DNA from: CBDDBX01 sp965225955
GTDB lineage: Bacteria; Acidobacteriota; Aminicenantia; UBA2199
Length of the DNA stretch: 54,487 nt
Reading direction: 5' to 3'
NCBI GenBank assembly: GCA_965225955.1
Contig: CBDDBX010000045.1
Location: 1-54,487 of the forward strand
In this document: one piece after another, positions 36,121 through 44,148 of the stretch
Position numbering within the stretch: the stretch's first letter is position 1
How the letters are laid out: every line of letters starts with the position of its first letter
Made by a program: the position numbers and the translations under genes
Notes under the pieces: generated by a model
Seen by the model: only the letters and a program-made list of their open reading frames with translations
Databases searched by the model: none
What the model was told of the DNA's origin: nothing

Positions 36121-36855
36121 CTATTTATAGTTCCACTTCTCTTTCATATAGATGGCTTCACCTTTATCTCCGTTTTTAAGATCTTCTACTACTATTCTGA
36201 ATATATCGTAGTTATCATCTGAGAGATTTCTGTGTAAGGGAACATGTACAATATATCCATAGCATAAGCCTTTTTTTACATACTCAGACACTTTCTGAAG
36301 AGAGTTTATTTTTAAGGGTTTACCATTTACTTCAACTTTTATACTGATCTCATCTTTATCCGGGCAGAGATCCATTGTTTCTGAAGCTTTAGATGAGAAG
36401 TAGCGTGTAAGGCTCATTGGTCTGAAATAGATTGTATATCCGGGAGTAGCTCCCTGTATCCTGAAAATATTAACACCATATACTTCAAGCTTGTGGTACC
36501 TTATATTGATCTCAAGATCTTTATCTGCAATGAGATTCCAGAGCCAGAACTCCAGCTTCTGATCCTTTCTGGGTAGTTTTGATTGTTTAGGATACTCATC
36601 CATTCTCATTGAAGCAAGGGCTATATATCTGCCTCTGTCAACCTGAAGAGTGTAACTGCCATCTTTTCGGGAAAGAGTTTCTGCAGCTGTGCTGAAATCT
36701 CTGTTCTTAACTTCAACTAAAGCGCCTTCTACGGGTTTACCTTTAAAATCTGTTACCTTACCCTTTAAGGCGATTTTTTCAGCATTAACTGCTGTACTGA
36801 ATATCATTAACAGTGTCAATAGAATAATAGAAATCCTTGTGCCATTAATCATCAT
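36121..36855 (-). CDS. Exported protein with carboxypeptidase-regulatory-like domain
   Basis: This 244-residue protein has a signal peptide (ISIILLTLLMIFSTAVNA). A CarboxypepD-regulatory-like beta-sandwich follows at about 25-105: KGKVTDFKGKPVEGALVEV, RKDGSYTLQVDRG. The remaining ~140 residues match nothing I know. GGAGG lies 6 nt before the first ATG. A surface or periplasmic structural role is plausible, but I cannot name a function. Confidence 0.75.
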   Translation of the reverse strand: MMINGTRISIILLTLLMIFSTAVNAEKIALKGKVTDFKGKPVEGALVEVKNRDFSTAAETLSRKDGSYTLQVDRGRYIALASMRMDEYPKQSKLPRKDQKLEFWLWNLIADKDLEINIRYHKLEVYGVNIFRIQGATPGYTIYFRPMSLTRYFSSKASETMDLCPDKDEISIKVEVNGKPLKINSLQKVSEYVKKGLCYGYIVHVPLHRNLSDDNYDIFRIVVEDLKNGDKGEAIYMKEKWNYK

Positions 36856-36983
36856 TTATATCCTCCAATCTCTTACCAACGAAGATTAAATGAGATAGTT
36901 GCGAGGCTGCAAACTGAAAACACGTTGATAAATTGAAACTGTTAATACGACTACTGGAAAACAGATGAAGTCAGTAAAAGAAG

Positions 36984-37009
36984 AGAGACGCAGAACTGCG
37001 TCTCTTTTT
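36984..37009. terminator. REP-like hairpin serving as terminator of the esterase-like gene
   Basis: AGAGACGCAG/CTGCGTCTCT forms a 10-bp stem with a 2-nt loop just after the minus-strand gene. It has TTTTTA on the plus side and TCTTCTTTT on the minus side. It has the same core as the dispersed GACGCA palindromes, so one of these has become (or always was) a terminator. Confidence 0.7.
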
Positions 37010-37018
37010 ATAAACAGA

Positions 37019-38347
37019 TTATTTTTCGATTCTTCTGAGTTCAGAAACTCTGCTGCTTTTTGGAAGATAATCCGGTGGATTAACATTTTTAATAAGAATA
37101 ATCCCGCTACACTGATCTGAAGGAGTGTACTTTATAGGAATATTTCCATTAGCTGTTGCCTGAATAGTTTCAAACATCCATGAATTACCAGACTCTTTCT
37201 TCTGATTCTGAATATCTACAAAAACAAACTCCTCACCAGTTGAATTAATTATCTGCTCCATGCTATTAACTGGATGCGCTATAACATCCCATGGATTTGC
37301 ATTGGGATGCCCGACTTTACCCTGGAACATATTCAGCAGTACTGTATAAATCTCATTTTTGAAATTTCTACTTATCCAGTACCCCATGAGTCTTGGTGAG
37401 TCATCATAACCGGTAACCAGTTGCTGGTTATGGCGAATATGGCCATTGTGTGCCCAGACTATAATTTTACGATCTTTATACAGGTTATTTTTCAATGCAG
37501 TAAGATTATCTGCCATTCCTTCATCTCTTGCTTCAAAAGATGGAGTACCATCAAGTGCCATAACTGTTACATAACGATAAGCATTCTTCATGATCTGAGC
37601 GATAAAATCAACATCCTGTTGTGAGTATTCATCATTTATCAGAGCAGCTTTATTTGATTCTATAAATGAGTGAACTCCTTTATAGAAGTTGATATATTTA
37701 TCCATATTGTCTTTGGCAAATTTACAGAACTCTGAGGTTGAATGGTCTTTTCTGTACTGCAGAAATTCTGATGCAGTCTGATAAACTTCCTCAGCATAAT
37801 TTTTATCTGCATGTGTAAGAAAATCCTTTAGAAACTGGGGGCGGGAATATGATGGCTGAATATCAAAGCCTGTTAATATGAGTGGATTATTGGTGCTCTG
37901 AGTCTCTTTTATATATTTAAAGAGCTCAAGCACCTCTTCTGTGTGCCATACTCCATAAATTGAAGATTTCATAAAATCTGTAGCAGTTGCATAACTTTCA
38001 ATGTTTTTGCTGGCCTGATAGCAGGTGAAAATAGGACTCTCAAAAGCAAGAACGTTAAATCCCATATTCTGATGAAGGTACTTGATGAGCCTAACTTTCA
38101 TTAGATTGAACTCTTTAACCCCGTGTGCTGATTCACCCAACTGGACCAGAGTTTTACCCTGAAGTACAGAGTCAAGGAAAGAGAGATCGCTGTAATCTTC
38201 AGATGTAATGCTTTTAATTGGGTTATGATTGTCCTGTATCCATTTACCCCAGGACTCCTTAACAAACTCGTTGTCCCATCCTGAGTCATTGGTACAGGAA
38301 ATAAAAAATGTTACTGAAAGAAAGATTAGCAAGATAAGTTTTTTCAT
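37019..38347 (-). CDS. Erythromycin-esterase-family lipoprotein
   Basis: This 442-residue protein begins with a lipoprotein signal (MKKLILLIFLSVTFFISC). It shows erythromycin esterase/succinoglycan-biosynthesis-like motifs: QLGESAHGVKEF near residue 72 (the catalytic His region), NVLAFESPIF, GFDIQPS and VWAHNGHIRH. EreA/EreB enzymes hydrolyse macrolide lactones. Most homologues outside pathogens have unknown substrates, so resistance should not be assumed. A lipid-anchored location is unusual compared with the cytoplasmic Ere enzymes. Confidence 0.85.
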   Translation of the reverse strand: MKKLILLIFLSVTFFISCTNDSGWDNEFVKESWGKWIQDNHNPIKSITSEDYSDLSFLDSVLQGKTLVQLGESAHGVKEFNLMKVRLIKYLHQNMGFNVLAFESPIFTCYQASKNIESYATATDFMKSSIYGVWHTEEVLELFKYIKETQSTNNPLILTGFDIQPSYSRPQFLKDFLTHADKNYAEEVYQTASEFLQYRKDHSTSEFCKFAKDNMDKYINFYKGVHSFIESNKAALINDEYSQQDVDFIAQIMKNAYRYVTVMALDGTPSFEARDEGMADNLTALKNNLYKDRKIIVWAHNGHIRHNQQLVTGYDDSPRLMGYWISRNFKNEIYTVLLNMFQGKVGHPNANPWDVIAHPVNSMEQIINSTGEEFVFVDIQNQKKESGNSWMFETIQATANGNIPIKYTPSDQCSGIILIKNVNPPDYLPKSSRVSELRRIEK

Positions 38348-38657
38348 GATGTTGCCCTCTGTTTTTTTGATTTACATGAATAGAGATATACGTTGGGAAT
38401 TTAAATTTATGGATGAAATCTCTGCATAATTGAATTCTCAATAAACATCACAATAACCAGATATAAACACCTGTTTGTAGAAAGAATAAATTGTTGATCC
38501 AGAAAACCCAGGCAATAACTGAGGGGTAGTAGAGACGCATCATTGCGTCTTCATATTTTTTTATTGAATCAGGGGTGCAGTTCTGGTTGATGAATTCTTT
38601 CTGGAATTTCTAATCTGAACTGTGTAAAATTTAATCAAAATTATTTGGGGAGTAAAT
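38348..38657. other. 310-bp gap with one REP-like palindrome
   Basis: No ORF is present in this gap between divergent genes. The palindrome at 38533-38550 is its only structured element. The 13-nt word TTGATCCAGAAAA at 38494 also occurs as TTGACCCAGAAAA at 35514. Confidence 0.5.
38533..38550. repeat. REP-like palindrome
   Basis: AGACGCA-TCAT-TGCGTCT, preceded by GTAGTAG, in the gap upstream of recQ. Confidence 0.7.
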
Positions 38658-40577
38658 ATGATTAAGAAATGTTTAAAAGACAACTTTAGCTTCAGTAACC
38701 TTCTGCCAGGTCAGGAGGATGTAATTAACCTGATTATGAAAGGGGAGTCTGCTGCTGCAATTTTTCCCACAGGTGGAGGCAAATCCCTCTGTTATCAATT
38801 ACCAGCACTAATGCTTCCGAATCTCACTCTGGTAGTATCACCACTGATTTCCCTGATGAAGGATCAGCTCGATTTTTTACAGAAAAAAGGATTGCCTGCA
38901 GCTAAACTGGACTCATCAATGAGTAAAGATGAGATGATCGACACTGTTGAAAAAGCAAAGAGAGGTGATTTAAAAATCCTGCTAATCTCTGTAGAGAGGT
39001 TCAGAAATGAGAGGTTCAGACTTCAGCTCAGAGATATGGCTATTTCCCTGCTGGTTGTTGATGAAGCTCACTGTATTTCTGAATGGGGTCATAATTTCAG
39101 ACCGGACTACCTGAAGATTCCTCTATACAGAAGAGAGTACAATATTAAGCAGGTACTTCTTCTGACAGCTACAGCTACACCACCAGTAATTAAAGATATG
39201 TGCAGGGAATTCAGCTTTCCTGAAGAGAATGTGATTATTACCGGGTTTTACAGAAGAAACCTTGATCTTCAGGTAACCCCATGCAGTGGAAGTCAGAAGG
39301 ATCAATATCTTGGGAATCTTATTAAAAACCGTGGTGGCGAAAGTACAATTGTCTATGTAACACTTCAGAAAACAGCTGAGAGAGTTGCAGAGTCTCTGAA
39401 AAGCATAGGAATTAATGCTCTTCACTATCATGCAGGAATGAAGAGTGAAGAGAGAATAGATGTACAGAACCGTTTCATGAGTAATCAGGTTCAGGTAATA
39501 GTTGCAACTATAGCTTTTGGAATGGGAATCGACAAAAGGGATATCAGAGGTGTAGTTCATTACGATCTGCCTAAATCACTTGAGAACTACAGCCAGGAGA
39601 TAGGAAGAGCCGGGAGGGATGGAAAGAGTTCCAGATGCGAAGTGCTGGCTGATAAAGATAATATTCCTCTTCTGGAAAATTTTATCTATGGAGATACACC
39701 GGATAAAAGCAGTATTGAAGTTGTTTTAAAACAGATAAAGGAGAACAGAGGAGATCTCTGGGAAGTTAAAACCTACTCTCTGGCTCTTGAATCGGATATA
39801 AGAGACCTTGCCCTTAAGACTCTCCTTGTTTACCTGGAACTTAAAGGAGTTATTAAATCAAAATATGCCTATTTTGAAGATTATACTTTTAAATTCATAA
39901 AAAGCCGGGAAGAGATTCATGAGAACATGAAGAGTTATAGTGCCGGTGCAGCAGGATTTGCAGATCTGGTGCTGGAGAATTCAGAAACAAGGAAAATATG
40001 GACTAAAGTTAATATGGAAACAGTTATTGATAAGTCCGGTGCACCAAGAGAGAGAGCGGTTAAAGCTTTGGAGTTTTTCCATGAAAAAGGCTGGATAGAG
40101 TTGAGTTCCAAACAGAGTGTTGAGGTCTATGAGATTCTCAGAAAAGATTTCGATATTAATACAGAAGCTCTTGCACTGGGGCAGTTGTTCAGTAGAAAAG
40201 AGAGTGCCGAAATAGAGAGAATCCGGGAGATGATTGCTTTTTTTGAAAAAGAGGGGTGTCTGAGTGGCAGTCTTTCTGGCTATTTTGGTGAAAAAGGTAT
40301 TGAAAATTGTGGTCACTGCTCCTTTTGCAGAACAAAGACGGCTGTTATAATTCCTGACTCTCCAAAACCCTCTATAGATAAGTATGATATTAAAGCTTTA
40401 ACAGAAGAGCTTTCTGGATTAATGGAAGGGGAAGTTACAGATCTTTTAAAAGCTAAATTTCTGTGCGGTATTGTTTCGCCTAAGTTAACCAAAAAGAGGG
40501 CCAGAAACCTCAAAAATTTCGGAAAACTCGAATGTTACCCATTCAAAGAGGTAATGAGCCTGATTAACAGGAAATAG
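38658..40577 (+). CDS. recQ: ATP-dependent DNA helicase RecQ
   Basis: This 639-residue protein is a superfamily-2 helicase with all RecQ motifs: PGQEDVI (motif 0), FPTGGGKSLCYQLPA (I), VVSPLISLMKDQ (Ia), VVDEAHCISEWGHNFRPDY (II), LTATATP (III), ATIAFGMGIDK (V) and SQEIGRAGRDG (VI). The zinc-binding RQC part ends with CGHCSFC near residue 555. A short C-terminal domain follows that is not clearly an HRDC. It unwinds DNA 3' to 5' in recombinational repair. GGGGAG precedes the ATG. It borders the accessory region and ends in repeat copy A, which provides its terminator. Confidence 0.93.
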   Translation: MIKKCLKDNFSFSNLLPGQEDVINLIMKGESAAAIFPTGGGKSLCYQLPALMLPNLTLVVSPLISLMKDQLDFLQKKGLPAAKLDSSMSKDEMIDTVEKAKRGDLKILLISVERFRNERFRLQLRDMAISLLVVDEAHCISEWGHNFRPDYLKIPLYRREYNIKQVLLLTATATPPVIKDMCREFSFPEENVIITGFYRRNLDLQVTPCSGSQKDQYLGNLIKNRGGESTIVYVTLQKTAERVAESLKSIGINALHYHAGMKSEERIDVQNRFMSNQVQVIVATIAFGMGIDKRDIRGVVHYDLPKSLENYSQEIGRAGRDGKSSRCEVLADKDNIPLLENFIYGDTPDKSSIEVVLKQIKENRGDLWEVKTYSLALESDIRDLALKTLLVYLELKGVIKSKYAYFEDYTFKFIKSREEIHENMKSYSAGAAGFADLVLENSETRKIWTKVNMETVIDKSGAPRERAVKALEFFHEKGWIELSSKQSVEVYEILRKDFDINTEALALGQLFSRKESAEIERIREMIAFFEKEGCLSGSLSGYFGEKGIENCGHCSFCRTKTAVIIPDSPKPSIDKYDIKALTEELSGLMEGEVTDLLKAKFLCGIVSPKLTKKRARNLKNFGKLECYPFKEVMSLINRK

Positions 40578-40593
40578 TTTGTACTATGTATTT

Positions 40594-40624
40594 CAGTTAG
40601 TGCAAAATTTGCACTAACTGTTTT
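40594..40624 (+). terminator. RecQ terminator formed by the hairpin of repeat copy A
   Basis: CAGTTAGTGCAAA and TTTGCACTAACTG form a 13-bp perfect stem around a single A, followed by TTTT, 17 bp after the recQ stop. In copy C the same stem has one G-C pair replaced by A-T, which is covariation. Confidence 0.8.
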
Positions 40625-40680
40625 CAATATATAGCAGACTTCTTTTTATCAGACGAACTGATCAATAGACACGCCAGTAG

Positions 40681-40698
40681 AGACGCATAATTGCGTCT
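40681..40698. repeat. REP-like palindrome in copy A
   Basis: AGACGCA-TAAT-TGCGTCT, followed by further TGCGTCT half-sites at about 40706 and 40733, just upstream of the RAYT gene. Confidence 0.75.
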
Positions 40699-40799
40699 TT
40701 ATCATTGCGTCTACATAATTGCTTTTACACAATGCGTCTTCGTATTTGTATCTAAACAATTAATCACGTCATAGAAATTTGTTTACTAAAGGGGTAAAT

Positions 40800-41333
40800 A
40801 TGGGGAATCTGTATAAAGGTAAGTATCGAAAGGATTCAGATCGTGCTGAATGGTGGGATTATAATAGTGATGCAATATATTTTATAACTATATGTACTGA
40901 TAGAATGGTGAATTTCTTTGGCAAAATTGTCGAAAGAAAACTCGAATATTCTGCTATTGGTGAGTTGGCTTGCAGAAATATTGAATCCATTCCAAAGCAT
41001 TTTGAATACTCGTTGGTTCATGAATATATAGTCATGCCTGATCATATACATCTGATTATGGAAATCAATAAAGATTCTGAAGACAGAAAGCATTTGTTCT
41101 TGAATAATAGGTCAATACAGGAATTAAGAACGCCGGTATTCAGGCAACCTAAGTCTGCATTAGGATCAATAATAAGATCTTATAAATCTTCAGTCACCAG
41201 AGTTGCAATGACATTTGATAAAACTTTCAGTTGGCAAAGAGGGTACAATGATAGGGTTGTAAGAAGCCAGAAGGAATTTGATCGTATAAAAGAATACATA
41301 AAAACTAATCTGGAACGGCATTATAGTAAATGA
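40800..41333 (+). CDS. REP-associated tyrosine transposase (RAYT)
   Basis: This is a 177-residue Y1/HUH-type protein. The start is the ATG at 40800 with AAAGGGG upstream; the longer frame begins before that site. The metal-binding HxH is in PDHIHLIM (His 82 and 84). The probable nucleophilic tyrosine is in WQRGYNDRVVR (Tyr 149), with the helix EFDRIKEYI after it as in other RAYTs. RAYTs nick single-stranded DNA at REP palindromes. Here AGACGCA palindromes lie on both sides (40681, 41362, 41559), the arrangement expected if this enzyme acts on them. The coding frame is intact. It lies between repeat copies A and B. Confidence 0.92.
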   Translation: MGNLYKGKYRKDSDRAEWWDYNSDAIYFITICTDRMVNFFGKIVERKLEYSAIGELACRNIESIPKHFEYSLVHEYIVMPDHIHLIMEINKDSEDRKHLFLNNRSIQELRTPVFRQPKSALGSIIRSYKSSVTRVAMTFDKTFSWQRGYNDRVVRSQKEFDRIKEYIKTNLERHYSK

Positions 41334-41361
41334 AGTGACAATTACAGTAGAAATAAAGTAT

Positions 41362-41385
41362 GTAGACGCAAATATGCGCCTCTAC
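41362..41385. repeat. REP-like palindrome 3' of RAYT
   Basis: GTAGACGCA-AATA-TGCGCCTCTAC, an imperfect stem 29 bp after the RAYT stop. Confidence 0.65.
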
Positions 41386-41558
41386 CGGAGTGCTGTACCA
41401 TTAGTTCTGTGAAGTATAAACTGATATTTGGCTTTTAGGCAGTTCATAACAACCCCGAGAATTGATATTTCAGTTAATGCAAAATGTGCACTAGCTGCCT
41501 TTAATATATAGCAGACTGCTTTCTTATAAGACGAACTGATCAATAGACACGCCAGTAG

Positions 41559-41576
41559 AGACGCATACTTGCGTCT
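41559..41576. repeat. REP-like palindrome in copy B
   Basis: AGACGCA-TACT-TGCGTCT, identical to the one in copy C at 44034. Confidence 0.75.
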
Positions 41577-41617
41577 ACGCATTCGATAACAAATGAATTA
41601 GTGGTTCCAAAAAGTAT

Positions 41618-41634
41618 AGACGCATAATTGCATT
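41618..41634. repeat. Degenerate REP-like palindrome, end of copy B
   Basis: AGACGCA-TAAT-TGCATT. Its partner in copy C at 44093 is intact. Confidence 0.55.
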
Positions 41635-41725
41635 CTCTGCTTTCCTTATTTTATTTTGATGCGTAAAAAGATAAGTTAAAAGCTTTCTCTACTTTCTAAA
41701 ATTTAATTTTTATGGCTTTCTTACC

Positions 41726-41754
41726 TTGACAAATCAAAATGCATGAATTAAGGT
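41726..41754 (+). promoter_or_regulatory. Candidate promoter of the secreted-protein cassette
   Basis: A consensus TTGACA (41726-41731), a 17-bp spacer and a poor -10 box TAAGGT (41749-41754) lie about 84 bp before the first gene. Confidence 0.4.
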
Positions 41755-41837
41755 TTAGGAGAGAATTATTTTGAGAATTAGTAGAGTTGGGCCCAATTAC
41801 AAATATCTCAAAACATTCAAATTAATTGGGAGGAAAA

Positions 41838-42146
41838 ATGATCAAGAAAATTGTAGTATCAATTGTACTTGTTGCTGTTCTTTTTAGTACCTGCGCAGTT
41901 AAACTTGAAGCTTCAAAATTTGCGGGATTTATCAAATTTCTTAAGGATTCGGGTCTATGGGCTGCAGCAGCTGGGTTAATAGGAGAACTTATGAATGGAG
42001 GAGGCTCCAGCCAGCCTGGAAAGTTCAAACCTGATATTCGTGACTGTAATCCTATAGTGCATGGTGAAGGCAAAGCTGAGCTTGTTTGTATTTCTGGTAC
42101 AGATAGAGATTGCACTCCTTTACCTTGTATGAAAAAAGGCGGATAA
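41838..42146 (+). CDS. Small secreted four-cysteine protein
   Basis: This 102-residue protein starts at the ATG at 41838 with GGGAGG 4 nt upstream. It has a signal peptide (MIKKIVVSIVLVAVLFS) and a small Gly/Ala-rich hydrophobic middle (WAAAAGLIGELMNGGG). A hydrophilic C-terminal third carries four cysteines (CNPI, VCISG, DCTP, PCMKKGG). The layout is that of an exported, disulfide-bonded small protein. I do not recognise a family. The two following genes, a propeller and a membrane thioredoxin, would be logical partners for folding or binding it. From memory, similar trios of small Cys peptide, six-bladed propeller and TlpA-like protein occur in Bacteroidetes; unverified here. Confidence 0.72.
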   Translation: MIKKIVVSIVLVAVLFSTCAVKLEASKFAGFIKFLKDSGLWAAAAGLIGELMNGGGSSQPGKFKPDIRDCNPIVHGEGKAELVCISGTDRDCTPLPCMKKGG

Positions 42147-42222
42147 ACATTAATTAAAGGAGGGAGGTAACACTCCCTCATAGTAGTTGGTAAATATAAA
42201 AACTTTAGGAGTTGGAATTAGT

Positions 42223-43311
42223 ATGAGAATGTTATTAGTTATAATCATTATTATTTTAAATGGAATTCTTGCAGCTAATGTAGAAATCAGTTTTCCTGTT
42301 AGTGACATTAAAGATATTCTGAAACTTGAAAAAACTATAAAACTGGAAGTTAAAGGAACAGATTCAATATTAATCGATATTAAACAGATAGAGCCATTTG
42401 GAAATGGATATATAGTAGCAGACCTTTTTAAGGCCAAGAGGGTCAATTATTTTGATGAGAATGGAAAATATATAAAAACTGTAGGCAGGAGAGGGGTAGG
42501 GCCCAAAGAGTTTCAAAAGCCATATTTCTGCATGGTGAAAGGTGGCAATACTCTAACCATTTGTTCTCATCCTCCATATAAATTGCTAAATTATGATAAA
42601 GACCTCAGGTACATAAATGAATGTAAAGTACAGGATAAATTAAATTTCAGACCTGATATGGGATTGGTGTTCGGAAGTTATTTTGTTTTTCTGACTTCAC
42701 CGCAAACAAAAAGCGGGAAGAATATTTTTATAACAGATAGCAGCTATCAGATAAAAGTCAATTGTAGAGATATTGAACCATTAAGTAAAATTATTTCGTA
42801 TGAACAGCCCGCATATATTGTAGTCGGTAAAAAGCTATGGGTTACTCAGAAATTTAACCCCTATATTGAAATCTTTGATATAGAAACTGGAAGCAGATTG
42901 AAGATTCTTGGTAAAGAATTAAAAAGAAGAGATCATTGTCTTTATAGTGATATGCTTGAAGATTATATGACAAAAGGAGATTATTCCTCCAACTATAAAA
43001 GGTTTTTTAAAGTAACAGGAACCCGGGCTGTTCCGCATAGGTTGATTAATATTAATGACAAATATATTATGCATGGATCATTCTATAAAATAGTGAATAA
43101 TAAAAAATTCAGATTTTTTGATGTGTACAATTCTGAAGGAGTTCTACTTCAGGAGCACGTGCCTCTAAAACAGACTTTTAAAGATAAGAGTGAATATTTT
43201 CATGTTATTCCAATAACTACATCCAAGAAACTCTTTCTTATTGATTACAATCTCAATGAGGAGCAGGAAGAGGATGTAAGCGCAATTATCTATCAGTACA
43301 CCTGCAAATGA
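42223..43311 (+). CDS. Exported six-bladed beta-propeller protein
   Basis: The likely start is the ATG at 42223, with AGGAG 11 nt upstream and a signal peptide directly after (MLLVIIIIILNGILA); the TTG-opened frame at 42187 adds nothing conserved. The 362-residue protein shows the 6-bladed propeller signature FDENGKYIKTVGRRGVGPKEF and repeated strand patterns (VNYFDE, LLNYDKD, IEIFDIETG, FFDVYNSEG). Such propellers bind ligands or proteins outside the cytoplasm; no enzyme motif is seen. Upstream, a small GAGGGAG/CTCCCTC hairpin lies between this gene and the four-cysteine gene. Its stop overlaps the next start (ATGA). Confidence 0.8.
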   Translation: MRMLLVIIIIILNGILAANVEISFPVSDIKDILKLEKTIKLEVKGTDSILIDIKQIEPFGNGYIVADLFKAKRVNYFDENGKYIKTVGRRGVGPKEFQKPYFCMVKGGNTLTICSHPPYKLLNYDKDLRYINECKVQDKLNFRPDMGLVFGSYFVFLTSPQTKSGKNIFITDSSYQIKVNCRDIEPLSKIISYEQPAYIVVGKKLWVTQKFNPYIEIFDIETGSRLKILGKELKRRDHCLYSDMLEDYMTKGDYSSNYKRFFKVTGTRAVPHRLININDKYIMHGSFYKIVNNKKFRFFDVYNSEGVLLQEHVPLKQTFKDKSEYFHVIPITTSKKLFLIDYNLNEEQEEDVSAIIYQYTCK

Positions 43312-43940
43312 TTAAAAATATACTATTTACTATTACCGGAACTCTTCTGCTGGTTTTTGTAGGACTTACTGTAATATTCGGGGCTATGTTCATCGATACC
43401 AACGATAGGCTGGAGAAAAACATCAGGAATTCTGACCAGCTTAATATGAGTAGTAAAATGCTTATGGAAATAGTTGAAGATGAAGGAAGTGTGAAAGGCA
43501 GAGCTATTGATATTGAGTTTATAGAAAGTAAAGTAGAATTGATAAGTAAGCATATGGGGGCCTCTGTTATAGATAGAAACAAGCAATATACTCTTCTTAT
43601 AAGTTTTTCTAAATTCTCCTGTGATACCTGCCTGAATAATGAACTTGAGGCATTTAAAGATCTGGAGGATATAGGACTTGATAATATTAGTATCAGAGGT
43701 TATGCAAATGCCAGTGAACCTGCATACCTTAAAAGGTTTCTGAGATTGTATAAGATCAGGTTTCCTTTCTTTAAAGATGAAACAGAGTATCTTAGGAATA
43801 CTCTCCAGATTAAGAGAAACCTTGCATTAATATTGATAGATAATCAGACAGGAAAAATCATTGACTGTTACATGCCTGATCAGTATTTCCCAAAAAGATC
43901 GGAACCATTCAGAAAGTTCATAACAAAACTGGGGAATTGA
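43308..43940 (+). CDS. Membrane-anchored thioredoxin-fold protein
   Basis: This 210-residue protein has one N-terminal transmembrane helix (ILFTITGTLLLVFVGLTVIFG). A helical stalk of about 60 residues follows, then a thioredoxin-like domain with LLISFSKFSCDTCLNNELEAF (a CxxC active site, CDTC). It should face the periplasm and could oxidise, reduce or isomerise disulfides, most obviously in the four-cysteine protein two genes upstream. Its start overlaps the propeller stop by 4 bp, so the two are coupled. Its last codons lie inside direct-repeat copy C. Confidence 0.82.
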   Translation: MIKNILFTITGTLLLVFVGLTVIFGAMFIDTNDRLEKNIRNSDQLNMSSKMLMEIVEDEGSVKGRAIDIEFIESKVELISKHMGASVIDRNKQYTLLISFSKFSCDTCLNNELEAFKDLEDIGLDNISIRGYANASEPAYLKRFLRLYKIRFPFFKDETEYLRNTLQIKRNLALILIDNQTGKIIDCYMPDQYFPKRSEPFRKFITKLGN

Positions 43941-43947
43941 TATTTCA

Positions 43948-43970
43948 GTTAGTACAAAATTTATACTAAC
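43948..43970 (+). terminator. Hairpin after the thioredoxin-like gene
   Basis: GTTAGTA and TACTAAC pair, extended by AAA/TTT across one mismatch, 8 bp after the stop codon. It is the same structure as the recQ terminator in copy A but lacks the T-run. Confidence 0.5.
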
Positions 43971-44033
43971 GGACTTTAAAATATAGCAGACTTCTTTTCT
44001 ATCAGACGAACTGATCAATAAACACGCCAGTAG

Positions 44034-44051
44034 AGACGCATACTTGCGTCT
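44034..44051. repeat. REP-like palindrome 1 in copy C
   Basis: AGACGCA-TACT-TGCGTCT. Confidence 0.75.
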
Positions 44052-44092
44052 ACATATTCGATAACAAATGAATTAGTGGTTCCCAAAAATAT

Positions 44093-44110
44093 AGACGCAT
44101 AGTTGCGTCT
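44093..44110. repeat. REP-like palindrome 2 in copy C
   Basis: AGACGCA-TAGT-TGCGTCT, about 50 bp before the restriction gene. Confidence 0.75.
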
Positions 44111-44148
44111 GTATATCTGTAAACCAATAAATCAAATGGGTTATAGTG

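Larger units (their letters stand above)
40589..40749. repeat. Long direct repeat, copy A
   Basis: It shares with copies B (41442) and C (43915) the order: TATTTCAGTTA hairpin, ATATAGCAGACT, AGACGAACTGATCAATA, ACACGCCAGTAGAGACGCAT and the TGCGTCT half. After the first GACGCA palindrome, copy A continues into scattered TGCGTCT half-sites and does not share the later GATAACAAATGAATTAGTGG part found in B and C. Confidence 0.75.
41442..41634. repeat. Long direct repeat, copy B
   Basis: It matches copy C nearly from end to end. It begins with GTTCATAACAA and GAATTGATATTTCAG, which in copy C are the last codons of the thioredoxin-like gene. Copy B therefore includes a decayed copy of that gene's 3' end with no gene in front. 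The hairpin is degenerate here. It lies directly before the three-gene cassette. Confidence 0.78.
41334..41837. other. Repeat-filled gap between RAYT and the secreted-protein cassette
   Basis: No gene is visible in these 504 bp. The gap contains a palindrome at 41362, repeat copy B, a degenerate palindrome at 41618 and then the promoter region of the cassette. Confidence 0.7.
43915..44114. repeat. Long direct repeat, copy C
   Basis: It spans the last codons of the thioredoxin-like gene, a hairpin (43948-43970), ATATAGCAGACT, AGACGAACTGATCAATA, two GACGCA palindromes and the GATAACAAATGAATTAGTGG spacer. It is very similar to copy B and partly to copy A. B and C bracket the three-gene cassette in direct orientation. 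Confidence 0.8.

Noticed and set aside
37019..38347. Calling the erythromycin-esterase homologue an antibiotic-resistance gene
   Set aside because: The family is broad, this member is a lipoprotein, and nothing in its context indicates resistance.
41771..41887. Overlapping out-of-frame ORF with TTG start and an AGGAGAG upstream, ending in a Cys-rich run
   Set aside because: Its cysteines come from the signal-peptide codons of the real gene read in another frame. The length is short and the second half is fully explained by the 102-residue secreted protein.
40589..44114. CRISPR array formed by regularly repeated units in the 40-44 kb region
   Set aside because: The repeats are ~100-200 bp, kilobases apart, separated by genes, and made of palindromes; no short regular spacers.
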